In this document: in pieces, positions 9,175 to 18,695 of the stretch
Numbering within the stretch: the stretch's first letter is position 1
How the letters are laid out: each line of letters begins with the position of its first letter
The notes under the pieces: generated by a model
Told to the model about the DNA's origin: nothing
The model's database searches: none
The model's input: the letters and a program-made list of their open reading frames with translations, nothing else
Position numbers and translations under genes: made by a program
Origin: Candidatus Zhuqueibacterota bacterium
Lineage (GTDB): Bacteria; Zhuqueibacterota; Zhuqueibacteria; Residuimicrobiales; Oceaniaggregativiventaceae
Length of the DNA: 35,249 nt
NCBI GenBank assembly: GCA_014728115.1
Contig: WJME01000165.1
Location: 1-35,249, forward strand
Direction of reading: 5' to 3'

Positions 9175-10152
9175 ATGAATAGATGGCTGAGATATTTCAA
9201 GATCGCTCGAATTGCCTTGATATTGATACCGAGCTGTCTCTTGGCACAAGTTCAGGAACAGCCGGATTATAAAAATTTCAAAAAAGTCGCGCAAACCGGA
9301 TTCCAATTTCTTAAAATCGGAGTCGATGCCCGCTCTGCTGCCATGGCAAATATTGGCGTGACGCACTCGGGCGATGCTGCTAACCTGTTCGCCAATCCTG
9401 CCGGCCTCGGACATGTCGAATCAAAGTCCGTTTTTGTTGGCTATAACGGCTGGATCGCCGATATGAATAAACAAGCTGCTGGCTTTGCCATCAACCTCGA
9501 TGAATGGGGAGTGATTGGCATAAGCGGCGCTAATATGGGCCTCGGAGATATTCAGGGAACAGCCGTGGCAGATAACCCTCTGGGGTATGTGGATACGGAA
9601 ATGCTGGACGTGGCTGAATGGTCCCTCGGAATTTCCTATGCCAAACAACTTTCCAATAAATTCACGGTCGGCGGTACCATCAAAAATGCCTACCAGAATC
9701 TACATGATGAATCGAAATCTATGATTGGATTCGATTTTGGGACGATTTATGAACCCGGCTGGAATGGTGTCAAGGTCGGCATGGTTGTGCGCAATTTTTC
9801 CGGAGAATTCAAGTATATCCAGGAAACCCTCACTTTGCCCACGGTCTTTAGCGTTGGTTTCTCCGGAGATGTCCTACAATTTCTGGGCGCCGGTTCCGAG
9901 CAATATCAATGGATCGCTGCCCTGGAAATGAACAATCCTCGCGATTATTCGGAACGAGTCCATGTGGGAACCGAGTTTGTGCTCAACCAGCTGATCGCTT
10001 TGCGCGGCGGTTACAAATTCAATTATGATGAACAAGGCCTCACACTGGGTGCGGGCTTGCAATATAATTTCCTGCGTCTCGATTATTCGTATCTTCATTT
10101 TGGAGAAATTTTCGGTTCCGTGAATCAGTTCTCTGCCTCGTTTAATTTCTAA
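9175..10152 (+). CDS. PorV/PorQ-family outer-membrane beta-barrel protein
   Basis: A 325-residue protein starting at the ATG at 9175 with AAAGGAG 6 bases upstream. It has a signal peptide (...ALILIPSCLLAQ), then the family signature FLKIGVDARSAAMANIGV followed by DAANLFANPAGLGH, and alternating beta-barrel strands to a C-terminal aromatic residue (NQFSASFNF). This family includes PorV, the outer-membrane shuttle of the type IX secretion system, and relatives that act as FadL-like barrels. Following directly on a gene for a protein with a sorting-type C-terminal domain, it could help display that protein or form part of the uptake complex. It ends the receptor operon; a strong hairpin follows. 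Family membership is clear; the exact role is inferred. Confidence 0.85.
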   Translation: MNRWLRYFKIARIALILIPSCLLAQVQEQPDYKNFKKVAQTGFQFLKIGVDARSAAMANIGVTHSGDAANLFANPAGLGHVESKSVFVGYNGWIADMNKQAAGFAINLDEWGVIGISGANMGLGDIQGTAVADNPLGYVDTEMLDVAEWSLGISYAKQLSNKFTVGGTIKNAYQNLHDESKSMIGFDFGTIYEPGWNGVKVGMVVRNFSGEFKYIQETLTLPTVFSVGFSGDVLQFLGAGSEQYQWIAALEMNNPRDYSERVHVGTEFVLNQLIALRGGYKFNYDEQGLTLGAGLQYNFLRLDYSYLHFGEIFGSVNQFSASFNF

Positions 10153-10173
10153 ACCAACCGAACACATAGATCT

Positions 10174-10218
10174 AATCCCCCGGATTCAGATGATTTGAAT
10201 CCCGGGGGATTGGTTTTC
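10174..10218 (+). terminator. Rho-independent terminator after the receptor operon
   Basis: Arms AATCCCCCGGATTCA (10174-10188) and TGAATCCCGGGGGATT (10196-10211) pair with a single bulged base around a 7-base loop, followed by TTTT at 10214-10217. It begins 22 bases after the PorV-like stop codon. Only about 48 bases separate it from the next gene, so any promoter for that gene must be compact (a TATTAT at 10232-10237 is one possible -10) or overlap the hairpin. Confidence 0.85.
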
Positions 10219-10266
10219 TAGTAGAGAATTTTATTATTACCGTGACCGAAAAAAGTCGGGATTCCA

Positions 10267-13005
10267 ATGAATCGATTATCCATATTTTATTTCATACTGA
10301 TTCTTTCCTGCAGTCTGCTGTTCGCCAATCAAGAGCCAGACAGATGGCCTCAGATAAAAAGCCAGCATAAACCCTGGACCTATTGGTGGTGGATGGGAAG
10401 CGCTGTGGATCAAGAAAATCTGAATCAAAATTTGGATCTCTATCATGAGGTGGGTATTGGCGGCGTACACATTATTCCCATTTATGGTGTCAAGGGCTAT
10501 GAAGATCGATATATCGAGTACCTGTCGCCCCGCTGGAGTGAGATGCTCGGTCACACCACAGCCCAGACCAGCCGCCTCGGCATGGGGGTCGATATGACCA
10601 CAGGGACGGGCTGGCCGTTCGGAGGGCCACAGATCGATGCCAATGACGCGGTCAGAGCCGTACAGATTGAAACCTTTACCCTTGAGAAAGGCCTGTCTCT
10701 TGATCAACCCGTTCGTCTTTCCGATACAAAGATAAAAGAATATCATGGCAAACATCCGCCTCTTATCGCGCTCATGGCCTTTTCCAATACAGGAGAAATT
10801 CGAGACTTGATGCCCAATGTCGATGAGGATGGCTTTCTTGCCTGGACACCCCAAAAAGATGATTGGACGCTTTATGCGGTCTTTAACGGCTGGTCTGGTA
10901 TGCAGGTCAAACGCGCAGCCCCGGGGGGTGAAGGCAATGTCATGGATTATTTTTCTTACGAATCTCTGCAATCGTATTTAAAACCATTCGATGACTTTTT
11001 TGACGGGTATCGGGGAAAGCCGGTAAGGGCATTCTATAATGATTCCTATGAAGTAAAATCTGACTGGACCCGTAATTTTTTTAATCATTTTCAACAACGA
11101 CGTGGTTATGATCTGCGCGATCACCTGCCCAGCCTGGCCGGAGAGGGCAAACCGGATAAGATCGCCCGCATAAAGAGCGATTATCGTGAAACCGTTTCCG
11201 ATCTTTTAATCGATGTGTTTACAAAGAATTGGGTAAAGTGGTGTCATGATCGTAATAGCATGACCCGTAATCAAGCGCATGGCATGCCGGCCAATTTTAT
11301 GGACTCTTATGCCTGTACAGATATTCCTGAGACTGAAAATACACGGTTTGGCCACAAGAAACATATGGATATCCTGGGATCAAAATTCGCCTCCTCTGCC
11401 GCCCATCTCACGGGCAAAACTCTCGTTGCCTCCGAATCGTGTACCTGGCTGGGCGAGCACTTTAATGTTTCCCTTGCCGAGGTCAAAACCGAAGTGGACA
11501 AGTTGTTCTTGTCCGGTGTGAATCATATCTTTTATCATGGCATTCCCTATTCTCCGGTCAACGAGCAGTGGCCGGGCTGGCTCTTTTATGCCAGCACACA
11601 CTTTGGCCCTACGAACACCTTTTGGCCTGATTTTGATGCACTCAATCATTATATCGCACGCTGTCAATCCTTTTTACAAATGGGGAATCCCGATAACAGA
11701 GTGCTGTTGTATTTTCCCATTCATGATGTCTGGCATAACCCCGAGGGTATGTTGATACAATTTACTCAGCGCCTGGATTGGTTCAACAATACGCCTTTTC
11801 GTCTGGTTGCTGAAACGCTGCAAGCACAGGGGATTGCATTTGACTTTGTTTCAGACCGCCTATTGCAGCAATTCAAAGTAAACCAAGGCATTCTCCAGAA
11901 CGGGAAAAGTCAGTATCAGATCGTCGTTATTCCTCCCTGCCGCTTTATGCCACTGACTACCATGAAAAAGTTAAACGAACTCGCTCAACAGGGAATACCC
12001 GTGGTTTTTTCAAATCATTTGCCGGTGGATGTACCCGGTTATGCTGATTTGAATTCCAGACGTAGAGTTTACCAAAAAATGCTGGCAAGCCTTGGCGTTC
12101 CGGTTGACGAGGAGGGCGGGCAAATTTTATCATTTCCCAACAGAAAACTCTGGGTAGCAGAGGATTTGCCTTCCATCATGTCGAGATTGGGTGTGCGTCG
12201 AGAAAAGATGGCCGATGCTGGACTGAAATTTGAACGTCGACAGCTTGATGATGGTTATCTCTATTTTGTGACAAATCATAGTAACGAATCTTTTGATGAA
12301 TGGTGTCCCTTTGGCGTCCCCTCATCATCTGCTATGTTTTTTGATCCACAGACCGGCAAAAGCGGTGCTGCCCGGCATAAGAAAGATTCTCAGGTTTATC
12401 TGCAACTCGAACCCGGAGAATCGATACTCGTGCGGTTATTTGACGATGCCGATGCCACTCCTCCTGCATGGACCTATTTAAGGAAATCAGGCCGCTCATT
12501 CGACCTGTCTGATGGGTGGAATCTGGAATACTTGCATGGTGGACCTGTTCTTCCTGCCAACACCCGTGTCGACCGTCTGGGTTCATGGACCGAATTGGGT
12601 GAGGAATATGCCAACTTTTCAGGCACTGCGCTGTATGAAATAAAATTTACTCATCCCGGATGGGAAACCGATGAGTGGCTTTTCGATTTGGGTGATGTGG
12701 CCAATAGTGCAGAGATCATTTGTAATGAGCAGTCTGTCGGTACTCTCTTTGCGCCACCATATCACATTCGGCTCGGTGATTATTTGCAACCAGGTCAAAA
12801 TAAACTGCAGATCAAAGTATCCAATCTCATGGCCAATCGTATCGCCTATATGGATCGGCAAGGAATTGAATGGAAAAAATTTCACAATATCAACTTTGTA
12901 GATCAACATTATCAACCCTTTGATGCTTCAGAGTGGAAGCCCAGAGACTCGGGTCTGCTGGGGCCCGTCCGGCTCATACCCTGTACAAAATTGCAACAAC
13001 CCTGA
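10267..13005 (+). CDS. GH106-family alpha-L-rhamnosidase, paralogue 1 (periplasmic)
   Basis: A 912-residue secreted glycoside hydrolase. GH106 enzymes remove terminal alpha-L-rhamnose by inversion with calcium help. The signal peptide (NRLSIFYFILILSCSLLFA) is followed at residue 36 by PWTYWWWMGSAVD and then GGVHIIPIYGVKG and TGTGWPFGG, typical of the catalytic barrel. Glu262 in FYNDSYEV and Glu390 in VASESCTWL are candidate catalytic acids, because the same two positions are acidic in all four GH106-type proteins here. The C-terminal ~170 residues form a galactose-binding/GH2-N-like beta-sandwich (ANFSGTALYEI, LFDLGDV, GLLGPVRLIP). No strong ribosome site precedes the ATG at 10267. First gene of the second operon, 14 bases before a sulfatase. 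Family is confident; linkage specificity is unknown. Confidence 0.9.
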   Translation: MNRLSIFYFILILSCSLLFANQEPDRWPQIKSQHKPWTYWWWMGSAVDQENLNQNLDLYHEVGIGGVHIIPIYGVKGYEDRYIEYLSPRWSEMLGHTTAQTSRLGMGVDMTTGTGWPFGGPQIDANDAVRAVQIETFTLEKGLSLDQPVRLSDTKIKEYHGKHPPLIALMAFSNTGEIRDLMPNVDEDGFLAWTPQKDDWTLYAVFNGWSGMQVKRAAPGGEGNVMDYFSYESLQSYLKPFDDFFDGYRGKPVRAFYNDSYEVKSDWTRNFFNHFQQRRGYDLRDHLPSLAGEGKPDKIARIKSDYRETVSDLLIDVFTKNWVKWCHDRNSMTRNQAHGMPANFMDSYACTDIPETENTRFGHKKHMDILGSKFASSAAHLTGKTLVASESCTWLGEHFNVSLAEVKTEVDKLFLSGVNHIFYHGIPYSPVNEQWPGWLFYASTHFGPTNTFWPDFDALNHYIARCQSFLQMGNPDNRVLLYFPIHDVWHNPEGMLIQFTQRLDWFNNTPFRLVAETLQAQGIAFDFVSDRLLQQFKVNQGILQNGKSQYQIVVIPPCRFMPLTTMKKLNELAQQGIPVVFSNHLPVDVPGYADLNSRRRVYQKMLASLGVPVDEEGGQILSFPNRKLWVAEDLPSIMSRLGVRREKMADAGLKFERRQLDDGYLYFVTNHSNESFDEWCPFGVPSSSAMFFDPQTGKSGAARHKKDSQVYLQLEPGESILVRLFDDADATPPAWTYLRKSGRSFDLSDGWNLEYLHGGPVLPANTRVDRLGSWTELGEEYANFSGTALYEIKFTHPGWETDEWLFDLGDVANSAEIICNEQSVGTLFAPPYHIRLGDYLQPGQNKLQIKVSNLMANRIAYMDRQGIEWKKFHNINFVDQHYQPFDASEWKPRDSGLLGPVRLIPCTKLQQP

Positions 13006-13019
13006 CCCTAACGAGAGAG

Positions 13020-14408
13020 ATGATGAAGAGAAGAGAGTTTATAAAGAAAACAGGTTTGACGACGTTATTGGTTTGCGGCCCATTGCTGTCTTGTTCCGGG
13101 TCTCGAAAAAAAACCAGGCCCAATATTATTTTCATGCTTGCCGATGACCAGCGCTGGGATACCCTGGGGTGCATGGGCAATGATATCATTCAGACACCCC
13201 AACTCGATCAACTGGCCAATGACGGTGTCTTGTTTAAAAATCATTTTGTGACCTATTCCTATTGTGCTCCCAGCCGTGCCTCTACTCTTTCAGGGCTATA
13301 TTATGATCAACACGGGATCGCCCGTAAACGCGAGTGGAAATCCGAATTGTTTGCAAAAACTTATCCCGTCTTGTTACGGGAGGCGGGTTACTATACAGGA
13401 TTTATCGGAAAATGGCACATGGGCGACACCAAAGAGGAGGCATTCGATTATTCCTGGATGTTTAGCGGGCAAGGAAGCTTTTTTGGGATGGTGCCCGGCG
13501 ATGACAGACACCTCACCAAGACCATGACTGACAAGGCTCTGGAATGCATCGACACAGCAGGGGACCAACCGTTCTGCCTGTCGATCAGTTACAAGGCGCC
13601 TCATGTTGATCAGGGAGCAGAAAAAGCGTTTGATTATGATCCTGAACTTGAATCGCTTTATGAGAATGTCACGATCCCACCTCCGGCAGTAGATGATTTT
13701 GAGAATCAACCCGATTTCATTCAAAACAGCGAAGGCCGTGTGCGCTGGCATCAGCGGTTTGCCACGCCCGAGCTTTATCAGCAAATGGTCAAGGGATATT
13801 ATCGTCTGATTACCGGCATTGACCATTCAGTCGGAAAAATAACCGAACATTTGAAACGCAAAGGGCTGGATCAAAATACCCTTATCATCTTTACCAGCGA
13901 CAATGGCTTTTTTCTCGGAGAACACGGGCTTGCAGGCAAATGGCTGATGTATGAAGAATCCATACGAACCCCCTTGATCGTGTATGATCCCAGGTTAAAC
14001 TCTGATCAAAAGGGACAGGTTCGGGATGAAATGACGCTGAATATCGATATCGCCCCGACGATCATGCATCTGGCCGGTGTCGATATTCCTGATCACATTA
14101 AGGGAAAGAGTGTTGTTCCCCTGGTACAAAACCAGAAAACCCACTGGCGGGATGCCTGGTTCTATCAGCATTATGCTTACGGAGGGGACCCGGATGCCAG
14201 AGTGTATATTCCCCAGAGCGAAGGTATCCGTACCGAACGCTGGAAATATATTCGATATGTGGGCAAAGATCCGGTTTTTGAGCAACTGTTCGATCTGAAA
14301 AATGATCCTCATGAAACAAAAAATCTGGTTTTTCAGACGGAATTTCATGATATTTTAAGTGAAATGAGGAATCGTTTTCTATCACTAAAAAAAGAGGCAA
14401 CGCAATGA
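13020..14408 (+). CDS. Formylglycine-dependent sulfatase (S1 family), likely exported
   Basis: A 462-residue type I sulfatase that hydrolyses sulfate esters on glycans. The frame is open further up, overlapping the previous gene, but the ATG at 13020 (or 13023) is preferred: it lies 14 bases after the upstream stop and begins an export signal, KRREFIKKTG then LLSC. That combination suggests a twin-arginine-like signal with a lipobox at Cys25. Metal-site Asp42/Asp43 lie in FMLADDQRW. Cys82 in CAPSR is the residue oxidised to formylglycine, so an FGE-type maturase is needed; none is in the window. GKWHMGD and TSDNGFFLGEHG supply further active-site residues. The gene overlaps the isomerase gene by ATGA, implying translational coupling. 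Sulfatase identity is firm; sugar and position are not known. Confidence 0.93.
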   Translation: MMKRREFIKKTGLTTLLVCGPLLSCSGSRKKTRPNIIFMLADDQRWDTLGCMGNDIIQTPQLDQLANDGVLFKNHFVTYSYCAPSRASTLSGLYYDQHGIARKREWKSELFAKTYPVLLREAGYYTGFIGKWHMGDTKEEAFDYSWMFSGQGSFFGMVPGDDRHLTKTMTDKALECIDTAGDQPFCLSISYKAPHVDQGAEKAFDYDPELESLYENVTIPPPAVDDFENQPDFIQNSEGRVRWHQRFATPELYQQMVKGYYRLITGIDHSVGKITEHLKRKGLDQNTLIIFTSDNGFFLGEHGLAGKWLMYEESIRTPLIVYDPRLNSDQKGQVRDEMTLNIDIAPTIMHLAGVDIPDHIKGKSVVPLVQNQKTHWRDAWFYQHYAYGGDPDARVYIPQSEGIRTERWKYIRYVGKDPVFEQLFDLKNDPHETKNLVFQTEFHDILSEMRNRFLSLKKEATQ

Positions 14409-15814
14409 AAGTTGGTTTATTTTGTATTGGACTGGATACCTACTGGCCTCAATTTGAAGGGTTGTTACCGCGTTTATTGGGTTACAAGGATCGCATCAAA
14501 GAAAAACTGCAAGACCTGAATGCAGAGGTTATCGATTCAGGGATGATCGATACGCCTTTCAAGGCCCGGGAGGCAGCAGAAAAATTCGGTGAGGAAAATG
14601 TGGATGCGCTGTTTCTGTTCGTTTCCACTTATGCCTTATCCCATAATGTACTGCCCGTTGTGCAACAATGCCGCGTCCCTGTCATTGTGCTCAATCTGCA
14701 ACCCGTTCCTGCCATCGACTATGATCACCTGAACAGCATGGGCGATCGCGGCAAAATGACCGGAGAGTGGCTGGCACATTGCCAGGCATGTAATCTGCCT
14801 GAACTGGTCTCTGTGTTCAACAGAGCCCATATCGATTATCATCTCGTTACCGGGTATTTGGAAGAACCCTATGTCTGGCAGGAGATCGATGGCTGGTTAA
14901 TGGCGTTGAATGTCAAAAAGACATTGGCCCGGAATCGGATTGGTATCCTGGGCCACTATTACAATGGTATGCTCGATGTGTACAGCGATCTCACCTTGCT
15001 GGCCAGTACCTTTGGCAATCATTTCGAGTTGGTCGAATTTGGCGTATTAAAAGGCTTTTTAGATCGAGTCTCAAAGGAGCAAATCGCGCAAAAAATTGAA
15101 CAATTCAACCATGAATTCGCCGTCTCTGATGATTGCTCACAATACGAGTTAGAGCGTGCAGCCAAGACTTCTGTGGCACTCGATCAATTTGTCACCGAGT
15201 ACCAGTTGGGGGCTCTGGCCTATTATTATGAAGGCATCGGTGATCCCGTGAATCAGGATATCATTACCTCGGTCATTCCGGGATTCACATTGCTCACGGG
15301 CCACCACGTGCCCACTGCCGGAGAGTGTGAGGTGAAAAATGCTTTGGCCATGAAGATTTTGGATTTGTTTAAGGCAGGCGGTTCTTTTTCTGAATTCTAT
15401 GCCATGGATTTCAATGACAATGTCGTTCTCCTTGGCCACGATGGTCCCGCTCATTTTAGCATTTCGGAAGGCAAGGTAGGCCTGGTGCCGGTACCGGTTT
15501 ATCACGGCAAACCGGGAAAAGGACTTTCCATTCAAATGAAAGTCAAAGATGGTCCGGTGACCCTGTTATCTGTGATTCATACCCCTGATGGAATCAAGCT
15601 GCTCATGGCCGAAGGCGAGTCTGTGCCCGGGCCCACCCTGCAAATCGGTAACACCAACAGCCGGTATCGTTTTAATTTGGACGTGAGAGATTTTATCAAT
15701 CAATGGTCTTTGGCCGGGCCGGCTCATCATTGTGCCATTGGAACCGGTCATGTTGCCAGTACATTGCAAAAGCTGGCAGCGCTGTTAAAAATCGAGAGTA
15801 TCAAGATAGGTTAA
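14405..15814 (+). CDS. L-arabinose/L-fucose isomerase-like protein
   Basis: A 469-residue cytoplasmic protein (no signal peptide) resembling the AraA/FucI-type aldose-ketose isomerases. Features seen: an N-terminal Rossmann-like region (KVGLFCIGLDTYWPQ), VIVLNLQPVPAIDY, and a set of candidate Mn ligands spaced roughly as in AraA. These are Glu276 (YYEGIGDP), Glu307 (TAGECEVKNALA), His345 (LGHDGPAHF) and His441/442 (GPAHHCAIG). The start codon overlaps the sulfatase stop (ATGA). It sits between two exported-enzyme genes, in a locus that has rhamnose uptake genes but no recognisable RhaA, so it may isomerise L-rhamnose or another deoxy- or pentose sugar released from the glycan. The family call is good; the substrate is inference, and an L-arabinose or L-fucose role is equally open. 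Confidence 0.8.
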   Translation: MKVGLFCIGLDTYWPQFEGLLPRLLGYKDRIKEKLQDLNAEVIDSGMIDTPFKAREAAEKFGEENVDALFLFVSTYALSHNVLPVVQQCRVPVIVLNLQPVPAIDYDHLNSMGDRGKMTGEWLAHCQACNLPELVSVFNRAHIDYHLVTGYLEEPYVWQEIDGWLMALNVKKTLARNRIGILGHYYNGMLDVYSDLTLLASTFGNHFELVEFGVLKGFLDRVSKEQIAQKIEQFNHEFAVSDDCSQYELERAAKTSVALDQFVTEYQLGALAYYYEGIGDPVNQDIITSVIPGFTLLTGHHVPTAGECEVKNALAMKILDLFKAGGSFSEFYAMDFNDNVVLLGHDGPAHFSISEGKVGLVPVPVYHGKPGKGLSIQMKVKDGPVTLLSVIHTPDGIKLLMAEGESVPGPTLQIGNTNSRYRFNLDVRDFINQWSLAGPAHHCAIGTGHVASTLQKLAALLKIESIKIG

Positions 15815-15826
15815 GGGAGATACTGT

Positions 15827-18595
15827 TTGAAACGAATACTCGTTTTGATAATGACAATGCTGGCCCTTTGGGGCTGTCAAGAGCCGGGAACAGAAAAGGG
15901 TGAGCCCTGGCCGGCCATCACCAAAGAGAGCAAGCCATGGACATACTGGTGGTGGATGGGAAGCGCGGTCGATAAAAGCAATTTAACCTATAACCTCACA
16001 CAATTACAGACAGGCGGATTTGGTGGCGTCCATATTATTCCAATCTATGGCGTAAAAGGGGAGGAAGAAAATTTCATTCCCTATCTTTCCAGCGAATGGA
16101 TGGATATGTTGGACTATACGCTGGATGAGGCGACAAGACTCGGGCTGGGTGTCGATATGACTATCGGTACTGGTTGGCCTTTTGGCGGACCTCAGGTCAC
16201 CGCAGAGATGGCCTCGGAAAGAGTACACACGTTTGTTACGACCCTGCAGGGACCTTCCGAATTGACCCTCAATGTCATCGATTCTGTCAGGTCAACCTTA
16301 AACCGGCGTCATTCTGATGAGCAGCTATGGCAGATCGCTGCGATCCGGGCCTATGCCGACCATGAAAAGCAAGTCGATCTGTTCTCTTTGATCGAAAACG
16401 ATCATTCTCTGGTCTGGAAACCAGAGCCCGGGTCATGGACCCTGGTTGCATTGGTGACCGAGACCCCGGTCCAGCAGGTAAAACGGGCTGCCCCGGGTGC
16501 AGAAGGCAATGTTCTCGATCCGTTTTCTGTCGATCATCTGCAATCCTATCTTGACCGGTTTGATCAGGCCTTTGCCTCGTCCGATGGCGGCACAGTTCGT
16601 TCGTTTTATCACGATTCCTATGAATATTACGGGGCAGAGTGGACCGATGATTTTCTCGAGCAATTCAAACAACGGCGAGGGTATGATCTAAACGATCACT
16701 TGTTAGAGTTTGCCGGGGAAAGCGAGTCAGAGAATGCAAAACGAATACGCTCGGATTATAAACAGACGATTGCAGAATTGCATGCCGAATATATTCTCAG
16801 GATTGCCGAATGGAGTCACACAAAAGGATCGCTCCTGCGGAATCAGGCACATGGTTCACCCACTAACCTTTTGGATACCTATGCGGCTGCCGATATCCCT
16901 GAAATCGAAATTTTCGGGGCACCGGACCTGGATATTCCCGGACTGCGACGCGAGGAAGGATTCATCCGCGAAGACCTGACCGACCCGGCCATGTTGCGCT
17001 TTTCTTCTTCGGCCGCGCATGTTGCAGGACGTAATCTCGTGGCTTGTGAAACGTGTACCTGGCTTTCTGACCATTTTCGCGTCTCGCTTTCCCAGGTCAA
17101 ACCACAAGTCGATCTCTTGTTTTTGAATGGTATCAATCATATTGTTTACCATGGTGTCGCATATTCTCCCAGGGATGCGATATGGCCGGGATGGCAGTTC
17201 TATGCCTCTACGAGCTTTGCACCGACCAATACCATCTGGTACGATATCCAGTCGCTCAATGCCTATGTCGCCCGGTGTCAATCTGTTTTGCAGGCAGGTA
17301 AACCCGATAACGATATTCTTGTCTACTTTCCTGTATGGGACATCTGGCATCATAACAGCCATAAACCGCTCGGCTTACAGGTACATAATATCGAAAACTG
17401 GCTTTTAGAGACTCCATTTTACGAGAATGTCACAGAACTCGTCACGAACGGCTTTACATTTGATTATATCTCTGATGACCAGATTGCGCGATCTGCGGTA
17501 GAGCAGGGAGAATGGAAGACAGAGGGCAACCGTTACAAGCTTTTGGTCGTGCCGGATTGCCGATTTATTCCCGAAACAACGATGCAAAATATCGCCGGCC
17601 AGATCGAAAAAGGAGCGCAAGTTCTCTTTGTCGATACTCTCGAGAAAAAAGTTCCGGGTTATCTGCAACACGCAGAGAGACAGGCGAAAATGGATCAACT
17701 CGTCAAATCTCTTGCTGACAATGAGACAGATAAAATGAAACTAGCAGTCGATCTGTCTAAGGCACTCGATAATAGAGGGATCCAAAGAGAAAAGATCACC
17801 GATCATGGTATAGATTTTATCAGACGTAAAATCAATGACGGCCGGACCTATTTCATCGCCAATCAGCAATCGATTCCGCTACACGACTGGGTTGAATTGT
17901 CTTTTCCTGCAAAATCTGTCTTGATTATGGATCCGCTTACCGGAAAATACGGTCAGGCCAAACTCAAAACTGGAAAAAACTCTTGTTCGGTCTATCTCGA
18001 TCTTGAACCGGGAAAATCCCTTGTTCTTAAAGCGTTGAACCATAAAGTTGCAACAAATCCATGGACCTATCTCAACCCCCAAGCTGACGCCTATATTATC
18101 GATGGAGAATGGTCAGTTCGCTTTCTCAAGGGGGGACCTACATTACCCTCCTTGTTAAAAATTCGTAAACTAGAGTCCTGGACCTCCTTTAATGATACTA
18201 CCAACTGGTTTTCAGGCACTGCAGAATATAAAATCATGTTTCGAAAACCAGAGGTCAACAGCAATCACTGGATTTTGGATTTGGGGAGTGTTCGCGAAAG
18301 CGCACGCGTATTTGTTAACGGAGATTCGATTGCAACCTTGTGGAGCATTCCGTTTCAAATACCTTTGATTGAAAAGCTCAAGCCCGGAGAAAACGAGTTG
18401 GTCATCCAGGTCACAAACCTCGCTGCAAATCGCATTCGTTATCTCGATACAATGGGCGTACCTTGGAAAAAGTTTCACAATATCAATTTTGTCAATATTC
18501 ATTATCAGCCTTTTGATGCGTCTGTATGGGACCCGGCGCCTTCTGGGCTATTGGGACCTGTGAAGCTCATTCCGGCGACCATCCGTTCGGACTGA
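15827..18595 (+). CDS. GH106-family alpha-L-rhamnosidase, paralogue 2 (lipoprotein)
   Basis: A 922-residue GH106 enzyme starting with TTG at 15827; AAGGGAG 7-8 bases upstream supports this non-ATG start, which leads directly into KRILVLIMTMLALWGC, a lipoprotein signal with lipobox LWGC. The protein is therefore probably membrane-anchored, unlike its paralogues. PWTYWWWMGSAVD, GGVHIIPIYGVKG and TGWPFGG match paralogue 1. The candidate acids are Glu266 (HDSYEYY) and Glu408 (ACETCTWLSDHF). A ~15-residue insertion (around DLDIPGLRREEG) between these two positions distinguishes it. The C-terminal beta-sandwich ends in GLLGPVKLIP. It starts 12 bases after the isomerase gene, is the last gene of the operon, and is followed by a terminator-like hairpin. 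The recognised linkage is unknown. Confidence 0.9.
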   Translation: MKRILVLIMTMLALWGCQEPGTEKGEPWPAITKESKPWTYWWWMGSAVDKSNLTYNLTQLQTGGFGGVHIIPIYGVKGEEENFIPYLSSEWMDMLDYTLDEATRLGLGVDMTIGTGWPFGGPQVTAEMASERVHTFVTTLQGPSELTLNVIDSVRSTLNRRHSDEQLWQIAAIRAYADHEKQVDLFSLIENDHSLVWKPEPGSWTLVALVTETPVQQVKRAAPGAEGNVLDPFSVDHLQSYLDRFDQAFASSDGGTVRSFYHDSYEYYGAEWTDDFLEQFKQRRGYDLNDHLLEFAGESESENAKRIRSDYKQTIAELHAEYILRIAEWSHTKGSLLRNQAHGSPTNLLDTYAAADIPEIEIFGAPDLDIPGLRREEGFIREDLTDPAMLRFSSSAAHVAGRNLVACETCTWLSDHFRVSLSQVKPQVDLLFLNGINHIVYHGVAYSPRDAIWPGWQFYASTSFAPTNTIWYDIQSLNAYVARCQSVLQAGKPDNDILVYFPVWDIWHHNSHKPLGLQVHNIENWLLETPFYENVTELVTNGFTFDYISDDQIARSAVEQGEWKTEGNRYKLLVVPDCRFIPETTMQNIAGQIEKGAQVLFVDTLEKKVPGYLQHAERQAKMDQLVKSLADNETDKMKLAVDLSKALDNRGIQREKITDHGIDFIRRKINDGRTYFIANQQSIPLHDWVELSFPAKSVLIMDPLTGKYGQAKLKTGKNSCSVYLDLEPGKSLVLKALNHKVATNPWTYLNPQADAYIIDGEWSVRFLKGGPTLPSLLKIRKLESWTSFNDTTNWFSGTAEYKIMFRKPEVNSNHWILDLGSVRESARVFVNGDSIATLWSIPFQIPLIEKLKPGENELVIQVTNLAANRIRYLDTMGVPWKKFHNINFVNIHYQPFDASVWDPAPSGLLGPVKLIPATIRSD

Positions 18596-18695
18596 GCAAA
18601 GGTTAGTTGCCATCATGAACGATAAACCAAACACATAACTCTCTCTCGGGGAAGAAGGGTGGTTTTGAAAATATGCTGCTCTGATTCTCTCTCCT

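Noticed and set aside
12933..13019. Upstream extension of the first sulfatase reading frame into the GH106 gene
   Set aside because: The added residues do not form a signal peptide; ATG 13020 begins the export signal right after the upstream stop.
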